A stretch of DNA of 64,000 nt from Pseudoclavibacter helvolus (GCF_014191305.1 NZ_JACHWJ010000002.1:496001-560000); one strand, 5' to 3'. Counted from the first letter of the stretch, positions 36,724 through 48,252 are shown. Program-made: numbers and translations. Notes: a model not told the origin generated them from the letters alone.

Positions 36724-39048
36724 CTAGGACTTGGCCAGGAGCGCCACGGGGTACTGCTGCAGGATCGCGGCGAGCGGCACATCCTTGCCGCCCGTGTAGA
36801 CGGCTGCGGTGAGCTGGTCGATCCACTCGCCCTCTGGCAGTGCGATGGTCGTGCCGATCCAGCCGCCGCCCTGTTCGAGGCCGATGGGCAGGCGAGTGCC
36901 GATCGTGATGGCGCCTCCCCGGGAGAAGGCGAGGGCGTGCTCGGAGGCCGGACCGTTCGCCATGATGCCCTCGTACTCGGTGAAGAGCTCGGGGCGGCCG
37001 CGCCGCAGGCGGAGGCACGCGGCGGTGACGAGGAGCTTGGCTGCTCCGGAGTCGTCGACCTCTGGCACGGCGCCGTGCAGGATCGCGTCGAGCGCCGAGG
37101 TGCGCGACGAGTAGTCCACGGGCTGCCGGTTGTCGGGGTCGACGAGCGTGCGCGCCCAGAGCTCCGTGCCCTGGTAGACGTCGGGGATGCCCGGCATCGT
37201 GAGCTGAACGATCTTCGCGGTGAGCGAGTTCGACCAGCCGGCGGACTGCGTCTCGGCGACGACGTTCTGGACGACGTTGGATGCGACGGGGTTGTCGAAC
37301 ACCGCGTCGACTGCAGAGCGCAGCTGCTCTTCGAACTCCTCGTTCGGGTTGGTCCAGCTTGTGTGCAGGTCGGCTTCGCGAGCCGCCTTCTCGAGGTAGG
37401 CGGTGAGGCGCTCCCTGGAGGCGGGCCAGGCCCCGACGATCGCCTGCCAGGTGAGTTGCGCAAACGCGTTGTCGTCGATGGGGGCGACGTTCTGCAGCTC
37501 CGCCACGCTTTCGGCCCAGAACTCCGGCACCTCGCTGAGGGCCGTGATGCGGGCTCGCGTGTCCTCGCCGCGCTTGGTGTCGTGGGTCGACAGCGTGGTC
37601 ATGGCGTCGGGCCAGTCGCGCGCTCGCGCGGTCTGCAGCTCGTGGAACCGTTCAGGCGTGATGGAGAAGACGTTCGGGTCCCCGCCGACTTCGTTGAGCG
37701 AGGTGAGGCGTGCGTACCGGTAGAAGGACCGATCCTCGACGGCCTTCGCCATGATCATGCCCGTCGTCTGCTGGAGCCGCAGGGCGGCCTCGGCCTCCGG
37801 TGCTTCGAGGAACGGCAGGATGCGCGCGATGGGCTCCGCGAGGTCGGGCCGCTGCTCCTTCGCGGCCAGCGCCGCGTCGGCAAGATGGTGGGCACCGGTG
37901 GGGAGGTAGCTGCGGTAGACGCTGAAGTGGGCGGCGATCTCGGCGACCGAGTCCTCGATGAGGCTGTCCTCGAGGCCGGTCGAGCGCAGCTCGCGGGCGA
38001 TCCTTCGGATCTCAGCGTTGAGGGAGACGTCCGCGACCGCGCGCTTCGCCTCGTGGATGAGCTGCTCCCAGTCGATCGGGCTGCCATCCGCTCCGGCGAG
38101 TTCGTCGAGCGCTTCCTCGGCGTCGGCGTCGACGAGGACACGGTCGATCTGCCCGAGCGCGTCGTAGCCGGTTGTGCCGGCCGTGCGCCAGTCCGCTGGC
38201 AGCGACTCGTCGCCCTCGAGGATCTTCTCGACGAGCACGTAGGCGCCGCGCGTCCGGTCGGCGAGGTGGCGCAGGTAGCCGCCGGGGTCGCGCAGTCCGT
38301 CCGGGTGGTCGATCCGGAGCCCGTCGACGAGGCGGTGCCGCATCCAGTCGAAGATCTCCTCGTGCGCTTCCTCGAACACGTCATCGTCTTCGACCCGGAT
38401 GCCCGCGAGCGACGTGATCGTGAAGAAGCGACGGTAGTTGAGGCGGGTGTCGCCCTGACGCCAGTGGATGAGCTGGTAGTGCTGGTTGTCGAGCACCTCG
38501 CGCACGGAAGCGCCGTCAGGTGCGGACCCCTCGGCGAGCGGGTACTCGGTCGAGTGATAGCGCAGCACGCCGGCCTCAGCATCGACGGTCACGTTGGCGA
38601 TCGCGGCGCCGCGCTCGCGGGGCATGTCGTCGTCGCCGACGGTCGGGATGAGGAGCTTGCCGCCCCCGGCCTCCCAGTCGATGTCGAAGGACTCGGCGTG
38701 CGCCGCGTCCCGGCCGTGCGCGAGCACATCCCACCACCACGGGTTGTCGCGCGGTGTGCCGACCCCCATGTGGTTCGGCACGATGTCGACGAGCACGCCG
38801 AGACCCAGTTCGCGTGCCTTGGCGGAGAACCGCTCGAGCGCCTCTCGGCCCCCCCGCTCGTCGTCGACCCTCGAGGGGTCGACGACGTCGTAGCCGTGTG
38901 TGCTACCCGGCGTCGCCTGCAGGATGGGCGAGAGGTACACCCATCCGACGCCGAGCCGCTCCAGGTAGGGGAGCTGCTCGGCGGCCGCGTCGAGGTCGAA
39001 CTCGGACGTCAGTTGGAATCGGTACGTGCTGGATGGGATGCGCATCAT
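36724..39048 (-). CDS. treY: Malto-oligosyltrehalose synthase
   Basis: 774 residues with the TreY pattern: [40 protein letters not shown] (two contiguous motifs), [37 protein letters not shown] and [15 protein letters not shown]. It turns the reducing-end glucose of maltodextrin into an alpha,alpha-1,1 linkage. Length is normal. It sits between treX and treZ in one transcript. Confidence 0.96.
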   Translation of the reverse strand: MMRIPSSTYRFQLTSEFDLDAAAEQLPYLERLGVGWVYLSPILQATPGSTHGYDVVDPSRVDDERGGREALERFSAKARELGLGVLVDIVPNHMGVGTPRDNPWWWDVLAHGRDAAHAESFDIDWEAGGGKLLIPTVGDDDMPRERGAAIANVTVDAEAGVLRYHSTEYPLAEGSAPDGASVREVLDNQHYQLIHWRQGDTRLNYRRFFTITSLAGIRVEDDDVFEEAHEEIFDWMRHRLVDGLRIDHPDGLRDPGGYLRHLADRTRGAYVLVEKILEGDESLPADWRTAGTTGYDALGQIDRVLVDADAEEALDELAGADGSPIDWEQLIHEAKRAVADVSLNAEIRRIARELRSTGLEDSLIEDSVAEIAAHFSVYRSYLPTGAHHLADAALAAKEQRPDLAEPIARILPFLEAPEAEAALRLQQTTGMIMAKAVEDRSFYRYARLTSLNEVGGDPNVFSITPERFHELQTARARDWPDAMTTLSTHDTKRGEDTRARITALSEVPEFWAESVAELQNVAPIDDNAFAQLTWQAIVGAWPASRERLTAYLEKAAREADLHTSWTNPNEEFEEQLRSAVDAVFDNPVASNVVQNVVAETQSAGWSNSLTAKIVQLTMPGIPDVYQGTELWARTLVDPDNRQPVDYSSRTSALDAILHGAVPEVDDSGAAKLLVTAACLRLRRGRPELFTEYEGIMANGPASEHALAFSRGGAITIGTRLPIGLEQGGGWIGTTIALPEGEWIDQLTAAVYTGGKDVPLAAILQQYPVALLAKS

Positions 39049-39091
39049 GGTCTCCGTCGCGCGAGGTGCTTCTGAGTTGGGACAGGCCTGG

Positions 39092-41287
<2,196 letters not shown>

Positions 41288-41414
41288 GCACGCTCCTATT
41301 GCTTCATCGAAGAACATCGCGTGTGGATGCAGGCCCTAAAGCTACCAAAGGGTGGGAGGGGCCTTGCCCACCAGCACACAGGACTTCTCCTGGTTGGCAG
41401 GCATGTCGACGACC

Positions 41415-41420
41415 TACGCT
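41415..41420 (+). promoter_or_regulatory. Putative -10 box (TACGCT), leaderless
   Basis: TACGCT ends six bases before the ATG at 41427 in the sequence TACGCTGGCCGCATG, nearly the same as the TACGCTGACCGCATG at 3238. Confidence 0.5.
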
Positions 41421-41426
41421 GGCCGC

Positions 41427-41759
41427 ATGACGAACCTCACACAGAACCTCACCGACTCCGTCAAGAAGCTCGGCGTCACGCTCGCCTACGGCGAGAAGGT
41501 GGAACTCGGCAAGTCCACCATCCTTCCAGTCGCCCTCGTGTCGTACGGCTACGGCGGCGGCGAGAGCACCGAGGAGGGGCAGGAGAACTCGTCGGGCGCT
41601 GGCGGCGGCGGCATGGCGATCCCGGTCGGCGCGTACGTTGACGACGAGTTCGGCACGAGCTTCCGTCCGAACATCATCGCCCTGATCGCGGTCTCGATTC
41701 CGCTGGTATGGACGGTCGGCCATGCGCTTCCTCGCCTCATCAAGGCGCTCAAGAAGTAG
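41427..41759 (+). CDS. GerW/YtfJ-like protein with C-terminal membrane segment
   Basis: 110 residues. YGEKVELGKSTILPVALVSYGYGGG followed by a Gly/Ser/Glu loop and GAGGGGMAIPVGAYVDDEFG matches the GerW (YtfJ) sporulation-protein family. One membrane segment follows (PNIIALIAVSIPLVWTVGHAL). In Bacillus the protein affects spore germination; actinobacteria of this type do not form endospores, so the role here is unknown. It is divergent from treX and 30 bp ahead of the riboswitch region. Confidence 0.75.
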   Translation: MTNLTQNLTDSVKKLGVTLAYGEKVELGKSTILPVALVSYGYGGGESTEEGQENSSGAGGGGMAIPVGAYVDDEFGTSFRPNIIALIAVSIPLVWTVGHALPRLIKALKK

Positions 41760-41788
41760 CTCGGGTCGCGATTCGACCTATACTCGAG

Positions 41789-41880
41789 GTGTTCACGGGA
41801 GTCCGGTAGTCCGGGCTGAGAGGAAGGCACAAGCCTTCGACCGTCAAACCTGATCTGGGTAATGCCAGCGCAGGGAGGCA
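41789..41880 (+). promoter_or_regulatory. TPP (THI-box) riboswitch
   Basis: The conserved TPP aptamer words are present in order: GGGAGTCCGG, GGGCTGAGAGGAAGG, CGACCGTCAAACCTGATC, and GGGTAATGCCAGCGCAGGGA. TPP binding to such RNAs normally shuts off the downstream genes. The switch lies about 65 bp before ykoE and so marks ykoE-ykoD-ykoC and probably the following kinase-like gene as thiamine-regulated. Confidence 0.96.
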
Positions 41881-41944
41881 CATCTCCGAGCAGAGCCACC
41901 CCAGGCTCTGCGCCCGTGCACTTTCACTCGAAAGGGCACACAGC

Positions 41945-42598
41945 ATGACAACTTCTTCATCACCATCCCCGACGTCGGCCGTGCAGTCAGAGGCTCCGGC
42001 GAAGCAGCCGAAGAGCCGCTTCCGCTGGCGCGTCATCGACATCGTCACCGCCGCCGTCCTCGGCGTCGCCACCGGGCTCATCTTCATCGTCTGGAACAGC
42101 GTCGGCTACCTCTGGTTCACAGCCATGGATGCGGTCACGCCGGGAGTCGGCGGCATCGCGGTCGGCATCTGGCTGCTCGGCGGGGTGCTCGGCGGGCTCA
42201 TCATCCGCAAGCCTGGCGCCGCGCTCTTCGTGGAGGTGCTCGCCGCCTCCGTCTCCATGCTGCTTGGCAGTCAGTGGTCGATTGAGACCGTCTACTCCGG
42301 GATCGCCCAGGGGCTCGGCGCCGAGCTCATCTTCGCGTTGTTCTTCTACAAGCGCTTCGGCCTCGGAGTCGCGATGCTTGCTGGCGCTGGTGCCGCCGTC
42401 GCGGCGTGGGTGCTTGAGCTTTTCCTGAGCGCCAACATCGAGATGGGACCAGCGTTCCTCACGATTTACCTGGTGTCGATCGTGCTCTCCGGCGCCGTGC
42501 TCGCGGGTGTGGTCGGCTGGCTCTTGACCCGCGCGCTCGCGGCGACGGGCGCCCTGAACCGCTTCGCCGCTGGCAGAAGCGCGAAGCGAATCGGCTAG
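41945..42598 (+). CDS. ykoE: ECF transporter substrate-binding subunit YkoE
   Basis: 217 residues with five to six membrane segments after a 28-residue polar tail. Family features include RWRVIDIVTAAVLGVATGLIFIVWN and GGIAVGIWLLGGVLGGLIIRKPGAALFVE. YkoE is the S component of a thiamine-precursor (HMP or thiamine) uptake system. It is directly under the TPP riboswitch and five bases before ykoD. Confidence 0.93.
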   Translation: MTTSSSPSPTSAVQSEAPAKQPKSRFRWRVIDIVTAAVLGVATGLIFIVWNSVGYLWFTAMDAVTPGVGGIAVGIWLLGGVLGGLIIRKPGAALFVEVLAASVSMLLGSQWSIETVYSGIAQGLGAELIFALFFYKRFGLGVAMLAGAGAAVAAWVLELFLSANIEMGPAFLTIYLVSIVLSGAVLAGVVGWLLTRALAATGALNRFAAGRSAKRIG

Positions 42599-42603
42599 CT
42601 CGC

Positions 42604-44130
42604 ATGGGCGCGAGAGTTGAGGCGAGGGGGTGGGGCTGGCGCCACGCCGATCGCGCGAAGCTGGCCGTAGCCGGACTCGACCTGACGATCGAGCCCGGCG
42701 AGGCCGTGCTCCTGCTTGGGCCGTCCGGGGCGGGCAAGTCCACGCTCCTGGCGGCCCTGGCGGGAGTCCTCGGCGACCACGAAGACGACGGGCAGGAGCT
42801 CGGCTCGCTGTCGATCGACGGTAAGCATCCTTCGGATGCCCGCGGCGCGGTCGGGCTCGTGCTGCAGGACCCGCAGGCCAACACGGTGCTCGCCCGCATC
42901 GGCGATGACGTCGCGTTCGGCTGCGAGAACCTCGGGGTGCCGCGCGCGGAGACCTGGGTTCGCGTCCGCGAGGCGCTCGACGCCGTGGGACTTCGGATGC
43001 CACTCGATCGCTCGACGGCGCAACTCTCCGGCGGCGAGCGCCAGAGGCTCGCGATCGCTGGTGTGCTCGCGATGCGGCCAGACCTCATCCTGCTCGACGA
43101 GCCGACCGCCAACCTCGACCCTGATGGCGTCGAGGAGGTTCGCGAGGCGGTCGTCCGGGCGGCCGAGGCCAGCGGCGCGACACTCATCGTTATCGAGCAC
43201 CGGGTCGACGTGTGGCGTTCGAGCGTTGACCGCGTTGTTGTGCTCGGCGCCGAGCAGCACCTGCTTGCCGACGGCGACCCAGATCTCGTGCTGGAGCAGC
43301 ACCGCGCGTCACTGCTTGCCGCCGGCGTGTGGATCGGCGGCCACGAGCCCCAGGTTCTTCGGGCCCCGGCGTCGCCTGGCGAGGATCTGCTCGTTGCGGA
43401 TGGGCTGGGCTTCGGGCGTGCCGACCACCCCCTCCACACTCAGTTCGGCGCGACCCTCCGCGCGGGGCAGTCGACAGTGGTCCTTGGCCCGAACGGTGCG
43501 GGCAAGACGACGCTTGCGCTCACGCTTGCGGGCCTGCTGAAGCCCGTCGAGGGTGAAGTGCGCGCCACGCAGGTGCTTCGCGACGCTGGAGACGGAGCGA
43601 CCGAACGAAGGAACGGGTGGGGGCTCGGCCGGATCCGTCCTGCCCAGGCCGCTGGCCCGCATCCCTCCGCCTGGCGTTCTCGCCAACTGCTGACAAGAAT
43701 CGGCACCGTCTTCCAACAGCCAGAGCACCAGTTCGTCGCGGGAACCGTGCGCCGCGAGCTGGAAGTCGGCCCGGATGCGGCGGGACGCGGCAAGCGGGAG
43801 ACGAGCGAACGTGTCGACGAGCTGCTCGCGGCGCTTCGCCTCTCGCACCTCGCGGAGGCGCACCCCTTCACGCTCTCCGGCGGCGAGCAGCGCCGGCTCT
43901 CGGTCGCGACGGTGCTCGCGACGGCGCCGCGTGTCCTCATCTTCGACGAGCCCACCTTCGGGCAGGACCGAAGGACCTGGACGGAGCTCGTCACGATCAT
44001 GGCCGGCCTGGTCGCCGAAGGGCACTCGCTGGTCTCCGTGACCCACGACGAACAGCTCGTGCGCGTGCTCGGCGACCAGTGCATCCGCATCGGCGCCCAC
44101 GACCGTAAGAACGAGAAGGTGCCCGCGTGA
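42604..44130 (+). CDS. ykoD: ECF transporter ATPase YkoD (two ATP-binding domains)
   Basis: 508 residues with two ABC domains in one chain. The first has LGPSGAGKSTLLAAL, LSGGERQRLAIAGVLAMRP and LILLDEPTANLD. The second has LGPNGAGKTTLALTL, LSGGEQRRLSVATVLATAP and VLIFDEPTFGQD. It powers uptake through YkoE and YkoC. Its stop overlaps ykoC by four bases. Confidence 0.94.
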   Translation: MGARVEARGWGWRHADRAKLAVAGLDLTIEPGEAVLLLGPSGAGKSTLLAALAGVLGDHEDDGQELGSLSIDGKHPSDARGAVGLVLQDPQANTVLARIGDDVAFGCENLGVPRAETWVRVREALDAVGLRMPLDRSTAQLSGGERQRLAIAGVLAMRPDLILLDEPTANLDPDGVEEVREAVVRAAEASGATLIVIEHRVDVWRSSVDRVVVLGAEQHLLADGDPDLVLEQHRASLLAAGVWIGGHEPQVLRAPASPGEDLLVADGLGFGRADHPLHTQFGATLRAGQSTVVLGPNGAGKTTLALTLAGLLKPVEGEVRATQVLRDAGDGATERRNGWGLGRIRPAQAAGPHPSAWRSRQLLTRIGTVFQQPEHQFVAGTVRRELEVGPDAAGRGKRETSERVDELLAALRLSHLAEAHPFTLSGGEQRRLSVATVLATAPRVLIFDEPTFGQDRRTWTELVTIMAGLVAEGHSLVSVTHDEQLVRVLGDQCIRIGAHDRKNEKVPA

Positions 44131-44981
44131 GCGGGGGAATCGCCTCGGCTGGCGCTCGGCCGGCAAGGTCGGTTGAGGTCGACGGCGACGGCGTGCCCCT
44201 CGAGGTGATGCCGGTCGGGGCCATGTTCCTCGACCGAGTCAACCCGGTCACTCCGTTCCTCGCCGCCGTGCTCTACTCGATTCCCCTTCTCACGACGCTC
44301 GACGTCGTCTCGGCCGTCGTGGCGCTGGCACTCTCTCTGTTGGCCTTCGGGGTCGCAGGCGTGCGCCCCATGGAGGTCCTGCGCTCGAGCTGGATTCTCC
44401 TCATCGCCGCCCCCGTCTCCGCCATGAGCATGCTGCTCTACGCCAAGCCGGGCGGCACCAGCTACGGGCAGTTCCTGTACGCGAACATCACTGACAACTC
44501 GATCCAGCTGGCCATCGCCGTCGGGCTGCGCGTGCTGGCCATCGGGGTACCGACGCTCGTCGCGCTGAGCCGCATCGATCCCACCCGTCTCGCTGATGGG
44601 CTCGCGCAGGTCGCGCACCTGCCAGCGAGGTTCGTCGTCTCGGCGCTCGCGGGCATCCGCCTCTTCGCCGTGTTCCGTGACGACTGGACGGCCATGAGCC
44701 AGGCCAGGCGCGCTCGCGGACTGGGCGATTCCGGGGCGATCCGGCGCCTCATGACGATGGCCTTCGCGCTGCTGGCACTCGCGATCCGGCGGGCCGGGAC
44801 CCTTGCCACCGTCATGGAGGCTCGCGGTTTCGGGGCGGAGGACGTGGCGCGCACCTGGGCACGGCCCTCGCGCCTCGGCTGGCGTGACCTCGTGCTCGTC
44901 CTTGCCGCCGTCGTCATCGCGGCGGTCGCCGTCGGGGTGGCCATCGCGACGGGGTCGTACCGCCTTGTGGGGAGCGCGTGA
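44127..44981 (+). CDS. ykoC: ECF transporter transmembrane subunit YkoC
   Basis: 284 residues of the EcfT/CbiQ type. Several membrane helices precede the coupling region with the family motif AMSQARRARGLGDSG, and a second Ala-Arg-Gly element follows in VMEARGFGAED. It couples the ATPase YkoD to YkoE. It starts with GTG overlapping ykoD and overlaps the next gene by four bases. Confidence 0.93.
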   Translation: MSGGIASAGARPARSVEVDGDGVPLEVMPVGAMFLDRVNPVTPFLAAVLYSIPLLTTLDVVSAVVALALSLLAFGVAGVRPMEVLRSSWILLIAAPVSAMSMLLYAKPGGTSYGQFLYANITDNSIQLAIAVGLRVLAIGVPTLVALSRIDPTRLADGLAQVAHLPARFVVSALAGIRLFAVFRDDWTAMSQARRARGLGDSGAIRRLMTMAFALLALAIRRAGTLATVMEARGFGAEDVARTWARPSRLGWRDLVLVLAAVVIAAVAVGVAIATGSYRLVGSA

Positions 44982-45538
44982 ACGCGGCGGCGGAGATGCT
45001 CGACCGGGTGCTTGCCGACGTCGAGGCCGACGGCTCGCGGCCCGTGGTCCTCATCGACGGGGGCTCCGGCTCAGGCAAGACGACGCTCGCTGGCGAGTTG
45101 CTCGCCGAGTTCCAAGCTCGCGGCTTCGGCGGCGCGCAGCTCGTGTCGCTCGACGACGCCTACCCGGGCTGGGGAGGTCTTGCCGCCGCCTCCCAGGCCG
45201 TGCACCGCGACATGCTCAGAACGGAGCACCCCGGGTACGAGAGCTGGGACTGGGCGGCGGATGCGCCTGGGCCGTGGCGCGACATCGACGGTTCCGCCCC
45301 GCTCATCATCGAGGGCTGCGGATCACTGTCGCGCGAGAGCGCGCCGCTTGCCACGACGAGTGTGTGGATCGAGCTCGACGAGGCGCACCGGAAGCCTCGC
45401 GCGCTGTCGCGACCTGGTGACGTCGGCGTCTTCGAGGAGTTCTGGGAGATGTGGGCTGCCCAGGAGCGAGAGCATTGGCGACGCAACGCGCCGTTCCTGC
45501 TCGCCGACGTCGTCGTCGAGGTCAGCCCCGACGCCTGA
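44978..45538 (+). CDS. P-loop kinase-like protein in the thiamine operon
   Basis: 186 residues. Walker A GGSGSGKTTLAGELL lies near residues 27-41. SLDDAYPGWGGL is the region where uridine-kinase-like enzymes bind substrate, and IIEGCGSLSRES follows the second strand. The general form is of small nucleoside or metabolite kinases (uridine-kinase/AAA_33-like). It overlaps ykoC by four bases, so it is co-transcribed and probably TPP-controlled. A role in phosphorylating an imported thiamine-related compound is inference; a housekeeping kinase is the alternative. Confidence 0.8.
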   Translation: MNAAAEMLDRVLADVEADGSRPVVLIDGGSGSGKTTLAGELLAEFQARGFGGAQLVSLDDAYPGWGGLAAASQAVHRDMLRTEHPGYESWDWAADAPGPWRDIDGSAPLIIEGCGSLSRESAPLATTSVWIELDEAHRKPRALSRPGDVGVFEEFWEMWAAQEREHWRRNAPFLLADVVVEVSPDA

Positions 45539-45590
45539 AGCCTTGTTCCCAAGCCTGGCTTCGGGGTTCGCTGTCCCTCAGCCCATCCCG

Positions 45591-45686
45591 GTCAATTTAA
45601 GGGCGACTTGGCTCGGGCCGATCTGAATTGGCTTGACGTTCCGGGTCCGATCGGCGAATCAGGGCGCAACTCGCCCTTAAATTGAC
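45591..45686. repeat. 96-bp palindromic (MITE-like) element
   Basis: The ends GTCAATTTAAGGGCGACTTG (45591-45610) and the reverse complement of 45667-45686 match at 19 of 20 bases. The interior is partly self-complementary. It lies in the 216-bp gap between convergent genes ending at 45538 and 45755. It encodes nothing. It may be a miniature transposable element, a REP-like hairpin or a bidirectional terminator. Confidence 0.75.
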
Positions 45687-45754
45687 GCAGCGTCGCGGAG
45701 ACGACGGCACGGTTGAACGTCAGCGAGGCCTCGGTGTCGGTGTCGGCGTGAGGG

Positions 45755-46360
45755 TCAGCGAGGCGTTGCGCCGCGCTTCTTGGCGCTGTGTTGGCGGCGC
45801 GCGCGGACGTAGCTCACGGTGAGGATCGCGGCCAGTACGACGCCGACCTGTGCTGCGAGCAGCCAGACGCCGCCCGTGATGAGGCCGTAGACGGCGTCGC
45901 TGTAGTTGACGCCGGGACCGGCGTCGAAGGAGAGATCCGTGCCGATGCTCTCGGCGACCGGCCGGAACACCGTCCCGGCCAGTGCGCCGATTCCCGTTGC
46001 GAGTGGAATCGCGAGCGCCCAGCCCCAGAGCACGGACCCGAAGGTCGGCCCCGTCGCGATCACAGGTCGCCGCGCGGCCTGCATGCTCTGCACCCCTAGC
46101 AGGATCAGCACGACTAAGCCGGCGCCTGCGGAGATGAACGTCGCCCAGAAGGCGAAGGCTGAGAGCAAGCCTTGGCCGGCTGAGGCAAGGGGCGCGACCG
46201 TTCCGACGGCGTCGACGGTGATATTCGCGGCGGCGAGCGCGGACAGCAGCCCGGTCACGGCCATCCAGATCGCGAAGACCGGGGCTGCGAGGACGAGCGT
46301 GATGCCCCAGAGGAGGCGGCCGACCCGCAGAGGCTCGCGTGCTGGTGCCGATTGCTGCAT
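45755..46360 (-). CDS. Four-helix membrane protein of unknown function
   Basis: 201 residues with four membrane segments, near 14-42, 62-90, 106-130 and 155-184, and a basic C-terminal tail (RARRQHSAKKRGATPR). I recognise no family. The ATG at 46360 is the only good start. It is transcribed alone, divergent from the broken lipoprotein gene. Confidence 0.75.
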   Translation of the reverse strand: MQQSAPAREPLRVGRLLWGITLVLAAPVFAIWMAVTGLLSALAAANITVDAVGTVAPLASAGQGLLSAFAFWATFISAGAGLVVLILLGVQSMQAARRPVIATGPTFGSVLWGWALAIPLATGIGALAGTVFRPVAESIGTDLSFDAGPGVNYSDAVYGLITGGVWLLAAQVGVVLAAILTVSYVRARRQHSAKKRGATPR

Positions 46361-46449
46361 TCAGGAAGCGTACCGGGGCAGGTCAAGCGGGTGGAGGAGG
46401 GGCCCGAAGGCACCTGGCCTGTGGCGGTGGTCGCTGCTAGAAAGGTCGC

Positions 46450-46862
46450 ATGAGAGTTGCTCTGGCGAGTGCAGTGGGTGCATTCCTGCTGGTGACACTG
46501 ACGGCCTGTTCGAGTCCAGCGCCCGAAGCACACCAGGATCTCTGGGTTGCGACGGAATCCAGCGGCGTCAGCGGGCGGCCATCGTGGCCGGAGATCTGAC
46601 TCGTAACGCAGGTGGATGCTTCGGGCTGTCGATGCCCTACGGGCAGCCAGGTGAGTCGGAGTTCTACACCACACAGTTTCCGAAGGGCACCGAAGTGCTC
46701 GAGGATGAATCGGGGGTCGCGCTGCCGAACGGAGATATTGTGATGCTCGGAGAGTTCATCAACGGAGGCGGTGGCTACCTTTCGGAAAGCTCACTCGACG
46801 AGCTCGAAAACTTCCCCGCGAGTTGCCCGTCGGCGGAAGTCGCCGTCCTAGAAGCGCTGTGA
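46450..46862 (+). pseudogene. Lipoprotein gene with a frameshift
   Basis: The first frame starts at ATG 46450 with a lipoprotein signal (VGAFLLVTLTACSSPAP, lipobox LTAC) and ends at a TGA at 46600. The next frame carries a cysteine-bearing domain (AAIVAGDLTRNAGGCFGLSM, TQFPKGTEVLEDESGVALPNGDIVMLGEFINGGGG... in shorter stretches) to 46862, with no signal of its own. One missing base near 46560-46585 explains the split. The joined product would be about 137 residues, an exported lipoprotein of unknown role. Broken gene or sequencing error. Confidence 0.65.
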
Positions 46863-46909
46863 CCTCGAGCCCCTACGAGTAGACAGCCAACCAGAAGCGG
46901 CCCGAGCGT

Positions 46910-47251
46910 CTACGCCCAGCCGAGCTCGTGGAGCTGCGCGTCATCGATGCCGTAGAAGTGCGCGATCTCGTGCACGAGCGTCGTGTGCACCTCGTCGCGA
47001 AGCGTCTCTTCATCGTCGCAGATGGAGAGCAGTGGCTCGCGGAACAGCACGATGCGGTCGGGCAGCTCGCCGAAACCGTACTGACCGCGGTCCGTGAGTG
47101 CGAAGCCCTCGTAGACCCCGAGGAGATCGAGCGAGCCGTCCTCAGGTCGGTCTTCGATGACGAAGATCACGTTGTCGAGGCCATCGACCATCTCGTCAGG
47201 CAGGGCATCCAGCTCGTCGACGACCAGGGCCTCGAAGTCCTCGCGCGACAT
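46910..47251 (-). CDS. Minimal zincin-type metallopeptidase
   Basis: 113 residues. The C-terminal HEIAHFYGIDDAQLHELGW carries the HExxH zinc motif with a downstream acidic residue, as in the short metallopeptidase (DUF1025, zincin_1) family. FGELPDRIVLFREPLL is also typical. Physiological role unknown. I chose the ATG at 47251 because AGGCGG stands six bases upstream; an ATG at 47257 is also possible. Confidence 0.85.
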   Translation of the reverse strand: MSREDFEALVVDELDALPDEMVDGLDNVIFVIEDRPEDGSLDLLGVYEGFALTDRGQYGFGELPDRIVLFREPLLSICDDEETLRDEVHTTLVHEIAHFYGIDDAQLHELGWA

Positions 47252-47334
47252 GTCCATCCGCCTATTGTCCCGCAGGCTCGCTGGGCGAGACCCGCTGTCC
47301 GCTCCGCCCCCGACCACCCCCAGGCCTCGCTCGC

Positions 47335-47340
47335 TAGCCT
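47335..47340 (+). promoter_or_regulatory. Putative -10 box (TAGCCT), leaderless
   Basis: TAGCCT ends six bases before the GTG at 47347, with no ribosome site between. Confidence 0.5.
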
Positions 47341-47346
47341 GGCGAC

Positions 47347-48114
47347 GTGGATGATTCGACGGATGCGCGAGCGTGGCGGGATGCGTACGCCGCATCGCAG
47401 ATGATCGGCTGGGATTTCAGCCGCCTTGATGGGCGGCTCACGGCCGACGAACCCGACTGGGATTTCGACGCGGAATGTCGGGCGGCCCTGACAACCGCAT
47501 CCCGAGTCGTGGACCTCGGAACGGGTGGGGGCGAGCAACTCATCGCGCTGCTCGAAGCCGTCGGCCGTGGCGTCGACGATGGGCTCCAAGTCGCTGCCAC
47601 CGAGGGGTGGGAGCCGAACGTTGCCGTCGCTCGCCGCAACCTCGCGCCTCACGGAGTGAGCGTGCACGGGCACGATGTCGAGGCGGGGGAGCCGCTCCCG
47701 TTCATGGATGACTCCCTTGATCTCGTCATCTCTCGGCACGAGGATTTCAAGGCCCACGAGATCGCTAGAGTGCTGGCCCCCGGCGGACGCTTCCTCACGC
47801 AGCAGGTTGACGGCCGGGAAGCCCACGAGTTCCGAGAGTGGTTCGGTGGCGAGGTGCTGCACGCAGACGTGACGCTGGCCAACTCCGAATCTGAGTTGCG
47901 TGCGGCGGGGCTGCGCATCGAGGTTGCCGAGGAGTGGGCGGGGCGCATGGAGTTCGCCGACGCCCTGACTGTCGTGGAATACCTCGCGCTCGTGCCGTGG
48001 GACGTCCCCGGCTTCAGCGTCGAAGACAATCTCGAGCAGCTCAGGCGCCTCGACGCGGTGCGGCCCATCAGCGTGACACAGCGGCGTTTCCGGCTGATCG
48101 CGGTTCGCGACTGA
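47347..48114 (+). CDS. SAM-dependent methyltransferase
   Basis: 255 residues from a GTG. The class I methyltransferase motif I is RVVDLGTGGGEQLIALL (about 53-69), motif II AATEGWEPNVAVARRNL, and the later MDDSLDLVISRHEDFKAHEIARVLAPGGRFLTQQV holds motifs III and IV. The overall layout resembles UbiE/COQ5-type small-molecule methyltransferases. Substrate unknown. It is probably read from a leaderless transcript. Confidence 0.85.
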   Translation: MDDSTDARAWRDAYAASQMIGWDFSRLDGRLTADEPDWDFDAECRAALTTASRVVDLGTGGGEQLIALLEAVGRGVDDGLQVAATEGWEPNVAVARRNLAPHGVSVHGHDVEAGEPLPFMDDSLDLVISRHEDFKAHEIARVLAPGGRFLTQQVDGREAHEFREWFGGEVLHADVTLANSESELRAAGLRIEVAEEWAGRMEFADALTVVEYLALVPWDVPGFSVEDNLEQLRRLDAVRPISVTQRRFRLIAVRD

Positions 48115-48252
48115 TGCCGTGACGTACGCGCTCATCCGGCGGCCCGACACTCCGCGCGGATCGCACCAGTAGCCTCACCACATGACGCACGCGTGCCCAG
48201 GCCAGGGGTATCCGCTGCGCCGAGCAGTACGCCTCGGGCTGAGGCGAAGGCC

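Noticed and set aside
34881-37463. Longer treZ starting far upstream at 37463
   Set aside because: The extra N-terminus lies inside treY in another frame and is Ser/Arg-rich. The GTG at 36677 with AAGGAG gives the family N-terminus.
36610-39075. Very long plus-strand open frame opposite treY and treZ (821 codons)
   Set aside because: It is antisense to two genes with clear catalytic motifs, its translation is rich in Arg, Gly, Val and Asp as expected from a GC-rich shadow, and it matches no family.
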